Shown in pieces: positions 41,602 through 50,677 of a stretch of 64,000 bases of DNA (positions are counted from its first letter, which is position 1; each line of letters opens with the position of its first letter). The position numbers and the translations under genes were made by a program. The notes under the pieces were generated by a model that was not told the DNA's origin, ran no database searches, and saw nothing but the letters and a program-made list of their open reading frames with translations. The DNA is from Nocardioides sp. URHA0032 (GTDB lineage Bacteria; Actinomycetota; Actinomycetes; Propionibacteriales; Nocardioidaceae): assembly GCF_000620645.1 (NCBI RefSeq), contig NZ_JIAV01000020.1, forward strand, positions 266,991 to 330,990, written 5' to 3'.

Positions 41602-42315
41602 TCAGGTACGACCCGACGGAGCATCGAGCTCGTCGAGGTAGCGGCTGGTCGGGACCAGGTCGAGGTCGTGGTCGGCGCCGATCCGGGCGACGCTGGCCAT
41701 CAGCTCGCCCAGCCGGCGGTGCAGCTCGGCGTCGTCGCCGCCGCTGCCGTAGAAGGCGTGCATGTCCGCGATCCCCGCGCTCGGGAACAGCTCCTCGACG
41801 ATCGCGTCGATGCCGTGGGCCGCCGCGGTGACCGCGCCGGTCACGACGTTCTGCACGTAGCCGAAGGTCGCCTGCGTGCGGATCGCGACCGGCGTGTGCT
41901 CGACCATCCAGCGGCGGATCCACTCGTCCCGTGCCAGCTCCTGCGGCCGCCGCAGGATCGCGACGTTGGCCAGCGCGTCCGCGCGGCTCCCGTCCCACGC
42001 CTCCGGCGGGTCCAGGCGGCGACGCTCGTCCACGGCGTACCCGTGGACCGTGGCCGCGACCTGTCCCAACGCAGCGGCGACCGCTGCCGGGTCCGCGTCC
42101 CAGGTGCTCACGATCGCCCGCACCGGCTCCTCGAACTCGCCGAACCGCATCGCGTCCGCCACGTGCTCGTCGTCGACGTTCAGCTGGAGCCGGCGGACGC
42201 CGGCCGCGTACAGCGCTCCGTGGAGGCCGTCGTCGTGCAGGCCGTCGTCGTGCAGGCCGTCATCGTGTAGGGCACTCGGGTCGACGCCCCACAACAGGAA
42301 CATGTTCTTGTCCAC
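41602..42315 (-). CDS. EthD-like dimeric alpha-beta barrel protein
   Basis: A 237-residue protein with two halves; the second contains an EthD-type segment (ILRRPQELARDEWIRRWMVE, then HTPVAIRTQATFGYVQN), a ferredoxin-like dimeric barrel used in small-molecule oxygenation or binding. Near the N-terminus there are three repeats of Leu-His-Asp-Asp-Gly from a 15-bp tandem repeat. The GTG at 42315 lies 6 nt after TACCGT on the minus strand (leaderless); the ATG at 42303 is the alternative. Function is uncertain. It follows glgA in direction but is separate from it by 20 bp. Confidence 0.7.
   Translation of the reverse strand: MDKNMFLLWGVDPSALHDDGLHDDGLHDDGLHGALYAAGVRRLQLNVDDEHVADAMRFGEFEEPVRAIVSTWDADPAAVAAALGQVAATVHGYAVDERRRLDPPEAWDGSRADALANVAILRRPQELARDEWIRRWMVEHTPVAIRTQATFGYVQNVVTGAVTAAAHGIDAIVEELFPSAGIADMHAFYGSGGDDAELHRRLGELMASVARIGADHDLDLVPTSRYLDELDAPSGRT
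42224..42268 (-). repeat. In-frame 15-bp tandem repeat (3 copies)
   Basis: AGGCCGTCGTCGTGC occurs twice exactly (42224-42238, 42239-42253) and once with two changes (42254-42268). It encodes repeated Leu-His-Asp-Asp-Gly in the EthD-like protein. Same unit length as the rlmC minisatellite. Confidence 0.88.
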
Positions 42316-42335
42316 GGGGTGACGGTAGCGGGCCG

Positions 42336-43523
42336 TCAGAGCACGGAGCGGTAGACCTCGACCGTGCGCTCGGCGATGGCGTCCCAGGAGAACGACGAGA
42401 TCGCCCGCTCGCGACCCGCCCTCCCCATCTCGGCGGCCCGCGCCGGGTCGGAGACGACCGAGGTGAGCGCGGCCGCGAAGTCGGCGACGTACCGGTCCGG
42501 GTCGAGCGGCGTGCCGGTCCCGTCGGTCGCTTGGGAGATCGGCACGAGGACGCCGGTGGAGCCGTCGACCACCACCTCCGGGATGCCGCCGGTGGCGGTG
42601 GCGACCACGGCGGTCTCGCAGGCCATCGCCTCCAGGTTCACGATGCCCAGCGGCTCGTAGATCGACGGGCAGGCGAACGCCGTGGCGTCGGTCAGCAGCG
42701 CGACGACGTCGCGGCGCGGCAGCATCTCCGGGATCCACACGACGCCGGACCGCGACGAGCGCAGGGAGGCGACCAGCCCCTCGACCTCGGCCATGATCTC
42801 GGGAGTGTCCGGCGCGCCCGCGCACAGCACGATCTGCACGTCGGGCGGCAACGCGGCGCAGGCGCGCAGGAACAGCGGCAGCCCCTTCTGCCGGGTGATC
42901 CGGCCGACGAACACCACCGACGGGCGGTCCGGCTCCACCCCGAGCGCGCGCACCCGGTCGGGCGAGGGGACCGGCGCCCAGTCGACGGTGTCGATGCCGT
43001 TGTGCACCACGTGCACGCGAGCCGGGTCCACCGCGGGGTAAGACGCCAGCACGTCGTCACGCATCGCCGCCGACACTGCGATCACCGCGGCCGCCGCCTC
43101 GTACGACGTCCGCTCGACCCAGGACGAGATCGCGTAGCCCCCGCCGAGCTGCTCGGCCTTCCACGGCCGCAGCGGCTCGAGCGAGTGCGCGGAGACGACG
43201 TGCGGGACGTCGTACAGCAGCGCGGAGAGGTGGCCGGCGAGGTTGGCGTACCAGGTGTGGGAGTGCACCAGCTCGGTGCCCGCGCAGCCGTCGGCGATGG
43301 TGAGGTCGACTCCCAGGGTGCGCAGCGCGGCGTTCGCGCCGGAGAGCTCCGCGAGGTCGGGGTACGACGCCGTGAGGGCCTCGTCGCGGAACGCACCGAA
43401 CGCGTGGACGTGCGCCTGCACGTCGGGCCGCGCGCGTAGGGCGCGGACCAGCTCGGCGACGTGCACGCCGGCGCCTCCGTAGACCTCGGGTGGGTACTCG
43501 CGGGACAGCACGTCGACTCGCAC
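42336..43523 (-). CDS. glgA: Glycogen synthase / alpha-maltose-1-phosphate synthase (GT4)
   Basis: A 395-residue GT4 enzyme of the actinobacterial GlgA/GlgM type. The N-terminus has [20 protein letters not shown]; the donor side has [20 protein letters not shown] and [20 protein letters not shown] with the E-x7-E motif. In mycobacteria the orthologue (Rv1212c, GlgM) makes alpha-maltose 1-phosphate from ADP-glucose, and sits divergent from glgC exactly as here. The GTG at 43523 is 7 nt after TAGGTT on the minus strand. Only 37 bp separate the two starts. Confidence 0.92.
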   Translation of the reverse strand: MRVDVLSREYPPEVYGGAGVHVAELVRALRARPDVQAHVHAFGAFRDEALTASYPDLAELSGANAALRTLGVDLTIADGCAGTELVHSHTWYANLAGHLSALLYDVPHVVSAHSLEPLRPWKAEQLGGGYAISSWVERTSYEAAAAVIAVSAAMRDDVLASYPAVDPARVHVVHNGIDTVDWAPVPSPDRVRALGVEPDRPSVVFVGRITRQKGLPLFLRACAALPPDVQIVLCAGAPDTPEIMAEVEGLVASLRSSRSGVVWIPEMLPRRDVVALLTDATAFACPSIYEPLGIVNLEAMACETAVVATATGGIPEVVVDGSTGVLVPISQATDGTGTPLDPDRYVADFAAALTSVVSDPARAAEMGRAGRERAISSFSWDAIAERTVEVYRSVL

Positions 43524-43530
43524 GCTCCCG

Positions 43531-43554
43531 AACCTATCCGGCGGGCACTACCTT
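43531..43554. promoter_or_regulatory. Divergent leaderless promoters of glgA and glgC
   Basis: TAGGTT (minus strand, 43536-43531) lies 7 nt from the glgA GTG, and TACCTT (plus strand, 43549-43554) lies 6 nt from the glgC ATG. The two -10 elements are only 12 bp apart, so the -35 region of each falls within the start of the other gene and transcription should be mutually exclusive. Confidence 0.55.
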
Positions 43555-43560
43555 GGGCAC

Positions 43561-44808
43561 ATGTCGCTCAGCTCCCGGAAGAAGGTCCTCGCGATCGTCC
43601 TGGCGGGAGGTGAGGGCAAGCGGCTGATGCCGCTCACCGCCGACCGGGCGAAACCGTCGGTGCCGTTCGCCGGCATCTACCGGCTCATCGACTTCGCGCT
43701 CTCGAACGTCGTCAACAGCGGCTACCTGAAGATCGTCGTGCTCACCCAGTACAAGTCGCACAGCCTGGACAAGCACGTCACCCAGACCTGGCGGATGTCG
43801 ACCATGCTCGGCAACTACGTGGCGCCGGTGCCCGCGCAGCAGCGGGTGGGCAAGAACTGGTACCTGGGCAGCGCCGACGCGATCTACCAGTCCCTGAACC
43901 TGATCCGCGACGAGCGGCCCGACACCGTGGTCGTCGTCGGCGCGGACCACGTCTACCGGATGGACTTCGCCCAGATGGTGGCCGCGCACTGCGACAGCGG
44001 CGCGGCGTGCACGGTCGCCGCGATCCGGCAGCCGATCGAGCTGGCGGACCAGTTCGGCGTCATCGACGTGCACCCCGACGAACCGACGAAGATCCGGGAC
44101 TTCCTGGAGAAGCCGAAGAACCCGGTCGGCCTGCCGGACAGCCCGGGCGAGGTGCTCGCGTCGATGGGCAACTACGTCTTCGACGCCGACGCGCTGGTCG
44201 AGGCGGTGACCCGGGACGCCACCGAGATCGGCTCGAAGCACGACATGGGCGGTGACATCGTGCCATCGTTCGTGCGCCGCCAGCAGGCGAACGTCTACGA
44301 CTACAAGGACAACGACGTCGCGGGCTCGACGGACCGCGACCGCGGCTACTGGCGTGACGTCGGGACCCTCGGCTCCTACTATGCCGCGCACATGGACGTC
44401 GTCTCCCCCCTTCCGATCTTCAACCTCTACAACTTCGACTGGCCGATCTACACCTCCTACGGCCCGCAGCCGCCGGCGAAGCTCGTGAAGGGCGTCGCGG
44501 GCGAGAAGCCGTTCGTCGACGAGGCCGTGCTCTCGCCCGGGGTGGTCGTCACGGGCGGTCGCGTGCAGAGCTCGGTGCTGTCGCCGGCGGTGCGGGTCGG
44601 CGCGGGGGCGGAGGTCGTCGGCTCGGTGCTGATGAACGGAGTCCGCGTCGGCGACGGCGCCCGGGTGCACAACGCGATCATCGACAAGAACGTCGTGGTC
44701 CCGCCCGGGGCCGAGCTCGGGCTCGACCCGGCCGCCGACCGGGCGCGCGGGTTCGTCGTCGAGGACGGGCTGACCGTGCTCGGCAAGGACCAGGTGTTCC
44801 CGGGCTAG
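43561..44808 (+). CDS. glgC: Glucose-1-phosphate adenylyltransferase
   Basis: A 415-residue ADP-glucose pyrophosphorylase, the committed step of glycogen synthesis. The nucleotidyltransferase signature [20 protein letters not shown] then [15 protein letters not shown] is complete. The ADP-glucose site (GTADA-like [13 protein letters not shown]), EKPK motif and the left-handed beta-helix C-terminus ([20 protein letters not shown]) are present. It works with the divergent glgA. The stop overlaps the convergent mug stop by 4 bp. Confidence 0.96.
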   Translation: MSLSSRKKVLAIVLAGGEGKRLMPLTADRAKPSVPFAGIYRLIDFALSNVVNSGYLKIVVLTQYKSHSLDKHVTQTWRMSTMLGNYVAPVPAQQRVGKNWYLGSADAIYQSLNLIRDERPDTVVVVGADHVYRMDFAQMVAAHCDSGAACTVAAIRQPIELADQFGVIDVHPDEPTKIRDFLEKPKNPVGLPDSPGEVLASMGNYVFDADALVEAVTRDATEIGSKHDMGGDIVPSFVRRQQANVYDYKDNDVAGSTDRDRGYWRDVGTLGSYYAAHMDVVSPLPIFNLYNFDWPIYTSYGPQPPAKLVKGVAGEKPFVDEAVLSPGVVVTGGRVQSSVLSPAVRVGAGAEVVGSVLMNGVRVGDGARVHNAIIDKNVVVPPGAELGLDPAADRARGFVVEDGLTVLGKDQVFPG

Positions 44809-45371
44809 ATCACGCCGGCGGCACGAGCGGCCTCGGCGTACGCCACCGCCAGCGACGCCGCCGTCTCGTGCGCGTTCAGCCCGCTCGGGTTCGGCACGAC
44901 CCACAGCTCCGCGCCGGCGAGCGGCTCCGGCTGCCGGCCCGGCGTCGCCAGCTTGCGGTCGAAGGCGGTGCGGTACGCCGTGATGCCGAGGATCGCCACC
45001 ACCCGGGGCGAGGTACGGCGCACGGTCGCCTCCAGCTCGGCCGCCCCCGCCCGCAGCTCGGCCCGGGTCAGCTCGTCGGCGCGGGCCGTCGCCCGCCGCA
45101 CGATGTTGGTGATCCCGATGCCGCGCGAGCGGAGCAGGTCGCGGTCGGCGTCGGTCATCCCGCCGGAGGGGCTCAACGGCTCCTCGATGATCCCCGCGGC
45201 GTACAGCGCGGGGTAGAAGCGGTTCGACGGGGACGCGAAGTGGGTCCGGGTCGCCGCGGTCCACAGGCCGGGGTTGATCCCGACGAACAGCAGCTTGAGC
45301 CCGGGCCCGACCAGGTCGGGCACCTCGTGGTCGCGGTAGGACAGCAGCTCGGCGCGGGTGAAGCGGGGCAC
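44805..45371 (-). CDS. mug: G/U mismatch-specific uracil-DNA glycosylase
   Basis: A 188-residue DNA glycosylase of the Mug/TDG family, which removes uracil or thymine opposite G. The catalytic loop is [20 protein letters not shown] (motif GINPG) and the minor-groove wedge [13 protein letters not shown] (motif NPSGLN); both are intact. Asn in GINPG activates water. It is convergent with glgC. The start is the GTG at 45371. Confidence 0.92.
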   Translation of the reverse strand: MPRFTRAELLSYRDHEVPDLVGPGLKLLFVGINPGLWTAATRTHFASPSNRFYPALYAAGIIEEPLSPSGGMTDADRDLLRSRGIGITNIVRRATARADELTRAELRAGAAELEATVRRTSPRVVAILGITAYRTAFDRKLATPGRQPEPLAGAELWVVPNPSGLNAHETAASLAVAYAEAARAAGVI

Positions 45372-45424
45372 CCGCGCAGCCTGCCATGGCGGAACCCGGC
45401 GGCGGTCAGTACCGTCCCATCACC

Positions 45425-45841
45425 ATGCGACGACTTCTCGGAACGCTCGCACTCCTGGTGCTGCTCGCCGGCTGCGGTGACGAGGCGGGCGGGCGGTCGC
45501 CCGATCCCCAGGACGCGCCGGAGCCCGAGATCATCCTGGTCCACGCCACCGCCGGGGGAGGGGACCCGGAGGCGCAGGCGACCGACGTGACCGACCCGGC
45601 CGACCTGGCGTCCTACGTCAGGCAGTTCAGCGACGGGCTGGCCGGGCAGGTGACGAAGGCCGCCGGTGCTGCGGGCGGCAACCCCGTCCTCGCGCAGGTC
45701 GTCTCGGTCGGCTGCGACGTGCCGCCCGGCGCCGACCTCGAGCAGGACGTGATCGTCCCCGAGACGGTCGCGAAGCCGATGCCGGAGTGCCTCGCCCCGG
45801 TGACGACCGTCGCCGTGGCGAGCGTGCCGGCGCTCCAGTGA
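45425..45841 (+). CDS. Lipoprotein of unknown function
   Basis: A 138-residue lipoprotein. The signal peptide MRRLLGTLALLVLLAGCGD ends with the lipobox L-L-A-G-C, so Cys17 would be lipidated. The mature part has Cys in SVGCDVPPG and PECLAP that may form a disulfide. No family is recognised. TACCGT lies 9 nt before the ATG. It is convergent with the NAGPA-domain gene (3 bp apart). Confidence 0.8.
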   Translation: MRRLLGTLALLVLLAGCGDEAGGRSPDPQDAPEPEIILVHATAGGGDPEAQATDVTDPADLASYVRQFSDGLAGQVTKAAGAAGGNPVLAQVVSVGCDVPPGADLEQDVIVPETVAKPMPECLAPVTTVAVASVPALQ

Positions 45842-45844
45842 CCG

Positions 45845-47074
45845 TCAGGGCTTGTGGTACTCGATCGCCACGGCGTTCGCGACCCATCGCTGGAAGCCGT
45901 CGGAGGGCGTGTTGAGCACGGCGGCCGCGCCGTTGCGGTTCTTCCCGACCATCGTCGAGGAGCCACCGCCGTCGAGGTTGATCGCCTCGTCGGCGCCGAG
46001 ATCGATCATCAGGTTCGCGAGCTCGACCATCGTGTAGCCGCGGCTGCGTGAGCTGCGGCCGTCGACCACCAGGATCAGCACCTCACCGGTGTCGGCGTCC
46101 ACGCCGATCGCGGTGCGCGGTGCCAGCGTGCGGTCGTCGACCGCGCGGATGATGCCGTCGTGCACGAGGAAGTGGTTGCCGCTGATCGCCATCTGCGGGC
46201 GGCCCCGGAGCGACCACTGCACCTTGACGCGGGCGCCCTTGGGGAACTGCTTGCGCAGCAGCGCCGCGCCGTCCCCGCGGCCGACGAGCATCAGGCCGGG
46301 GATGACGGTGTCGTTCGCGAGCTTGCCGCGGTTGCTGACGACACGACCGTTCGCGACCATCACCTGGCGGACCCGCTCGGTCTGGCCCTGCGTGACGGCG
46401 TACCCCGCGGTGCGCCCGAACCGCGGCGTGTAGACGCCGAGCCCGCCGGGGATGACGAAGGACGAGTTCAGGTTGGTGACCGCGAGCCTCGGGTGGAACA
46501 GCACCTTCGCGGTCATCGGCACGTCGTCGATGCCGGCGCGCCCGTTCCGGTTGATGAAGAACGCGTTGTTCCAGCCGTCCTTGCGGGCGTGCAGCAGACC
46601 GCGCTGCCGGTCCTTGCCGAGCCCGAGCGGCGCTCCCGTGTGACCGATGTCGTAGAAGTCGCCGTTCACGCCGGCGACCGCGCCGTCCGCGGCGAGGATG
46701 TCCTTGACGGGCGCGACCCGGCGCACCGACGGCATGCTCGCGTAGTCGATCCTCAGCCCGGGGGTGCTCGGGTCGACGGTCAGCAGGTGCGCGACGATCG
46801 GGCCGCGTGCGTCGGTCTGCGTCCAGCGGGTGTACTTCACGCCCGGCGCCACCCGCCAGCCGACCCGGTCGTCGGTGGTCGCCCGGGGGTAGGTCGAGGT
46901 GCGGGGCGCCGCGGTCGCCTCCGGATAGCCCCCGGAGCTGTCCTTGGGATGCAGCTTGCGGGGGACGTCGGGGCCCTGGTGCCCGGGGCGTGCGGGGTCC
47001 CCGGCGAGGGCGGGCGCCCCCGCTGCGAGGGCGCACGCCACCAGGCCGGCCGAGAGGGTCAGGCGGATGCGCAC
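45845..47074 (-). CDS. Secreted phosphodiester glycosidase (NAGPA domain) protein
   Basis: A 409-residue secreted protein: signal peptide (RIRLTLSAGLVACALAAGAP), a ~70-residue linker, and the NAGPA domain. Family features include AGVNGDFYDIGHTGAPLGL, RTAIGVDADTGEVLILVVDG, and GADEAINLDGGGSSTMV, the last holding the conserved D-G-G-G-S-S. NAGPA-domain enzymes cleave GlcNAc-phosphodiesters or related sugar phosphodiesters. A teichoic acid- or capsule-like substrate is conceivable given the TagF-like gene elsewhere in the window (inference). TAGCCT lies 7 nt before the GTG at 47074. Confidence 0.88.
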   Translation of the reverse strand: MRIRLTLSAGLVACALAAGAPALAGDPARPGHQGPDVPRKLHPKDSSGGYPEATAAPRTSTYPRATTDDRVGWRVAPGVKYTRWTQTDARGPIVAHLLTVDPSTPGLRIDYASMPSVRRVAPVKDILAADGAVAGVNGDFYDIGHTGAPLGLGKDRQRGLLHARKDGWNNAFFINRNGRAGIDDVPMTAKVLFHPRLAVTNLNSSFVIPGGLGVYTPRFGRTAGYAVTQGQTERVRQVMVANGRVVSNRGKLANDTVIPGLMLVGRGDGAALLRKQFPKGARVKVQWSLRGRPQMAISGNHFLVHDGIIRAVDDRTLAPRTAIGVDADTGEVLILVVDGRSSRSRGYTMVELANLMIDLGADEAINLDGGGSSTMVGKNRNGAAAVLNTPSDGFQRWVANAVAIEYHKP

Positions 47075-47093
47075 CCCCGCAAGGCTAGGCCGT

Positions 47094-48623
47094 TCACCCG
47101 CCCACGACGGGGAGGTGGACGGCCGTGTCCTCGAGCACCACGGCCCCCGGGGTCCGGCTGCCCATCCCCACGAAGGTGTCGCTGACGGGGGTCGCCAGCA
47201 GGTACAGCGTCTGCCCGGCCGGCACGTCGATCGCGACCGACGGCAGGGCGATCCGGCGCTGCTCGCCGACCACCGGCGCGGTGGTGCTCAGCGGGAGGAC
47301 GTTGTTCTGCACCAGGTGGGCGTCGGCCGGCGAGGTGCCGACCGCGAGGCCGTAGAACGCCCGGTTGTTCACCCCGAGCGCGGTCAGCGTGCCGGTGAGG
47401 AACGGCGTCCCGGCGACCCGGATGGGGCCCTGGGCGACGGCGTAGGCGATCGGGGCGCCGCCGGTCTCCGGGGTGGCGACCGTGCCGACGTCGTACGTCG
47501 TGTTGGCGCGGGGGGTCGCCACGGTGGTGCAGGTGCTGTCCGGGGTGGCCAGGTGCAGCTTGCCGTAGCCGCGGAGCCCGGTGTGCCGGCCCTCGAGCTG
47601 CTCGTCGAGGAACCGGATCGTCAGGTCGGTGAAGGTGCCACCCGCGAGCTGCTCGCTGCACGGGTCGGAGGCGACGCTGACCCCGCTGGGCAGCACGGCG
47701 GGCAGCGTGTGGCCGCCGTTGTACGCGACGAAGATGCTGTGCCGGCGCGCGTGCGGGGTGATCGCGGTGCGCCAGTTCGCCAGGCCCTGCTGCAGCGGGA
47801 AGAGCGTGTCGGTGGTGCCCTGCCCGAACAGGACCGGGATGTCGAGCCGGCGCCCGTGCTCGACGTGCCACCGGGGCCCGTTCTCGCGGAAGAAGGAATC
47901 CATGTCCTCGGTGCCGGGCACCGAGCCGTCCGGCCAGCTTCCGGTCGCCGAGCCCTCGACCAGCGCCTGGTAGACGTTGGTCGGCAGCGCGTCCGAGGGG
48001 ACTGCCCCGGCGCTCAGCGCCGCCGCCCACTCGGTGCGGACCACGCCCTCCGGCGCGAGGCTGTCGCTGAGGTCGTTCCAGGTGATCTCAGGCGCGAGCG
48101 CGTCGAGGACCGGCTTGCCCTTCAGGCGCAGCTCCTCGAAGGCGGTGAGGAACTGGTAGCCGCCTCCGTAGCTGCCGCCGATCGCGGCCATCCTCGGGTC
48201 GCCCGGGCCGTCCTGCTCCACCCAGGGCAGACCGCTCACCAGGGTCACCAGCTTCCGGACGTCGTGTCCCTCGACGCGCGGGTTCTCGACGTACGCGTGC
48301 CCACCGCTCTCGCCGAAGCCGCGCTGGTCGAAGGAGATGACGGCGTACCCGCCGCGGAGGAGCTTCGTGAACGCCGAGGGGTCGGTCTCGCGCTGTCCAC
48401 CCCAGCCGTGGCTGTGCATCACCATCGGCACCGGGCGGCGAGCGGTCGCCCCGGCCGGGCGGAAGATCGTGTAGCAGATCTGGACGGGGTTGCTGGTCCC
48501 CGGATCCGGGACGCTGGTCAGGCAGCCGTCGGTCGTGGAGGCGAGGGGGCGTGCGGCGGCGGTCGTCGTGGGTACGGCGACCAGCGTGGCGGCGAGCAGC
48601 GTGGTGGCGATCAGCGTCTTCAT
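47094..48623 (-). CDS. Secreted CocE/Xaa-Pro dipeptidyl-peptidase-like hydrolase
   Basis: A 509-residue secreted alpha/beta hydrolase of the S15/CocE type. After the signal peptide (MKTLIATTLLAATLVAVPTT) come the oxyanion strand VMHSHGWGGQRE, the nucleophile elbow AAIGGSYGGGYQFL, Asp in LFGQGTTDTLFPLQQ and His in NGGHTLPAV. The C-terminal ~150 residues form the jelly-roll domain of this family. Members cleave X-Pro dipeptides or esters. The gene reads toward the NAGPA gene with a 19-bp gap. Confidence 0.88.
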   Translation of the reverse strand: MKTLIATTLLAATLVAVPTTTAAARPLASTTDGCLTSVPDPGTSNPVQICYTIFRPAGATARRPVPMVMHSHGWGGQRETDPSAFTKLLRGGYAVISFDQRGFGESGGHAYVENPRVEGHDVRKLVTLVSGLPWVEQDGPGDPRMAAIGGSYGGGYQFLTAFEELRLKGKPVLDALAPEITWNDLSDSLAPEGVVRTEWAAALSAGAVPSDALPTNVYQALVEGSATGSWPDGSVPGTEDMDSFFRENGPRWHVEHGRRLDIPVLFGQGTTDTLFPLQQGLANWRTAITPHARRHSIFVAYNGGHTLPAVLPSGVSVASDPCSEQLAGGTFTDLTIRFLDEQLEGRHTGLRGYGKLHLATPDSTCTTVATPRANTTYDVGTVATPETGGAPIAYAVAQGPIRVAGTPFLTGTLTALGVNNRAFYGLAVGTSPADAHLVQNNVLPLSTTAPVVGEQRRIALPSVAIDVPAGQTLYLLATPVSDTFVGMGSRTPGAVVLEDTAVHLPVVGG

Positions 48624-48695
48624 GGTGCGGTGTCAACGCCGTTCCCGAGGTCGGGGTTACTCACCAACGGGGATGCGGGCGGCTAGGTTGGCGCC

Positions 48696-49853
48696 GTGCC
48701 GTGGAACACGTTCGTCGAGGGCGACAACCTCGACGTGCTGCCCACCCTGCCGACCGTGGACCTCGTCTACATCGATCCGCCGTACAACACCGGCAACGAC
48801 TTCGCCTACAAGGACGCCTTCGGCGGCCATGCCGCGTGGGTGGCGTTCATGCGGCCGCGGCTCGCGGCGGCCCGCGACGTGCTGCGCGAGACCGGCGCGA
48901 TCTTCGTCAGCATCGACGACAACGAGGCCGCGCACCTGAGGCTGCTGATGGACGAGCTGTACGGCGAGCAGAACTTCCTCGCCCAGGTCGTGGTCAACCT
49001 CAACCCGAAGGGCCGGCAGCTGGGCAAGGGCTTCGCGACCAGTCACGAGTACCTCCTGGTCTACGCGCGGGACGCCCGGCGCACCGTCCTCGACGCGACC
49101 TCCGCGGACACCGTCGACGAGCGCGACTTCCCGCTGACGACCCAGGACGGCCGGCGGTACCGGCACCTGCCGCTGCGGAACACGAACAAGAAGTTCAACC
49201 CGGTGACCGCGCGGACCCTGCACTTCACGGTCTGGGGCGACCCGGAGAGCGGACGGGTCAGCACCACGCCGTTCGCGGGCGCCGTCGAGATCGGCCCCGT
49301 CTTCGGCGACGGGCGGCCCGCGGTCTGGCGGTGGAGCCGCCCGCGGATCGACGAGCGCCCCGACGACCTCGTGTGCCGTCGGGTGCAGGGCAGGCTGGGG
49401 GAGCGGGTCGACGTGTTCCAGCGCGACTGGCTGCATCCCGGAGTCCCGGGCGGGCGCCGCAAGAAGCTGCGCACGATCTGGCTCGCCGAGGAGGTCGGGT
49501 CGACGGACACCGCCGTGCAGGAGCTCAAGGACCTGGTCGGCCACGTCTTCGAGTCGCCCAAGCCGACCGGGCTGGTCCGCCGGATCCTCTCGACGATGCC
49601 CGACGACGCGGTCGTGCTCGACTTCTTCGCCGGGAGCGGGACGACGGGCCACGCGGTCGCGCTCCAGAACGCCGCGGACCGCGGCTCCCGTCGCTGCATC
49701 AGCGTCAACTCGGCGGAGCCGACCCGCGATGGATCGAACGCCCGCAACGCCGGCTTCCTCACGGTCGCCGACATCACCCGCGCCCGGCTGCGCGCCGTCG
49801 CTGAGACGGTCGGTGGCGGCCTCGAGGAGGTCGGGGGCAGGATCGACGCATGA
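48696..49853 (+). CDS. Orphan Mod-like DNA methyltransferase (N6-adenine/N4-cytosine)
   Basis: A 385-residue amino-methyltransferase with motif order IV then I (beta class, as in type III Mod subunits): DPPYNTGNDF (residues 27-36) and VLDFFAGSGTTGHAV (~307-321). The target-recognition region between them is short. No restriction (res) gene is nearby, so it acts alone or with distant partners; such orphan enzymes can mark DNA for regulation. The GTG at 48696 is 6 nt after TAGGTT. The SDR gene start overlaps its stop by 4 bp. Base and recognition site are not predictable. Confidence 0.88.
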   Translation: MPWNTFVEGDNLDVLPTLPTVDLVYIDPPYNTGNDFAYKDAFGGHAAWVAFMRPRLAAARDVLRETGAIFVSIDDNEAAHLRLLMDELYGEQNFLAQVVVNLNPKGRQLGKGFATSHEYLLVYARDARRTVLDATSADTVDERDFPLTTQDGRRYRHLPLRNTNKKFNPVTARTLHFTVWGDPESGRVSTTPFAGAVEIGPVFGDGRPAVWRWSRPRIDERPDDLVCRRVQGRLGERVDVFQRDWLHPGVPGGRRKKLRTIWLAEEVGSTDTAVQELKDLVGHVFESPKPTGLVRRILSTMPDDAVVLDFFAGSGTTGHAVALQNAADRGSRRCISVNSAEPTRDGSNARNAGFLTVADITRARLRAVAETVGGGLEEVGGRIDA

Positions 49854-50677
49854 CCTCCGCCCGCGTCGCCCTCGTCACCGGAGCATCCAGCGGCATCGGG
49901 GCGGACGCGGCCCGCGGGCTGCGCAGTGCCGGCTTCGAGGTGTACGCCGTGGCCCGACGGGTCGACCGGATGGCCGGCCTCGAGAAGGACGGGGTCCGGG
50001 TCCTCGGGATGGACGTCACCGACGAGGAGTCGATGACGTCGGGGGTCGAGCGGATCCTCAGCGAGGGCGGTCGCATCGACGTCCTCGTCAACAACGCCGG
50101 CTACGGGTCGTACGGCGCGGTCGAGGACGTGCCGCTCGACGAGGCAAGGCGGCAGTTCGAGGTCAACCTCTTCGGCCTGGCCCGGCTCACCCAGCTCGTC
50201 ACGCCGGGGATGCGGCACAACGGCGGTGGCCGGATCATCAACATCTCCTCGATCGGTGCGGTCATCTACGAGCCCTTCGGCGCGTGGTACCACGCCACGA
50301 AGTTCGCGGTCGAGGGCTTCAGCGACAGCCTGCGCGTGGAGCTCAGGCCGTTCGGCATCGACGTCGTGATCGTGCGCCCCGCCGGCATCGTCACCGAGTG
50401 GAACACGATCGCGCGGGAGCGGCTCGCCGCGACGAGCCGCGGCGGCGCCTACGCGCAGTACGCGGACAGCGCCGTCCGCACGCTGGCGAGGGTCGACAAC
50501 CGGATGATGTCCAGCGGCCCGGAGGTGGTCGCCAGGACGATCGTCAGAGCGGCCACCGCCCCACACCCCCGCAGCCGCTACGCGACCGGCAAGGGTGCGC
50601 GGATCATCCCCGCCGTACGCCGGGTGCTGCCCGACCGGGCCTTCGACGCGGTGCTGGCCCGGGCGTTCCTCCGCTAG
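49850..50677 (+). CDS. Short-chain dehydrogenase/reductase
   Basis: A 275-residue SDR: ALVTGASSGIGADAARGL (cofactor), MDVTD, VLVNNAGYGSYGAVEDV, and the catalytic set ISSIGAVIYEPFGAWYHATK (Ser...Tyr-x3-Lys). The Arg of AVARRVDRM indicates NADP preference. This subgroup often acts on retinol- or steroid-like substrates. It is coupled to the DNA methyltransferase gene by ATGA overlap, an odd pairing that may simply reflect shared transcription. Confidence 0.9.
   Translation: MTSARVALVTGASSGIGADAARGLRSAGFEVYAVARRVDRMAGLEKDGVRVLGMDVTDEESMTSGVERILSEGGRIDVLVNNAGYGSYGAVEDVPLDEARRQFEVNLFGLARLTQLVTPGMRHNGGGRIINISSIGAVIYEPFGAWYHATKFAVEGFSDSLRVELRPFGIDVVIVRPAGIVTEWNTIARERLAATSRGGAYAQYADSAVRTLARVDNRMMSSGPEVVARTIVRAATAPHPRSRYATGKGARIIPAVRRVLPDRAFDAVLARAFLR

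Noticed and set aside
48696..50677. Restriction-modification or phage-defence island around the DNA methyltransferase
   Set aside because: Neighbours are a hydrolase, an SDR and a WS/DGAT; no nuclease, helicase or specificity gene is present.
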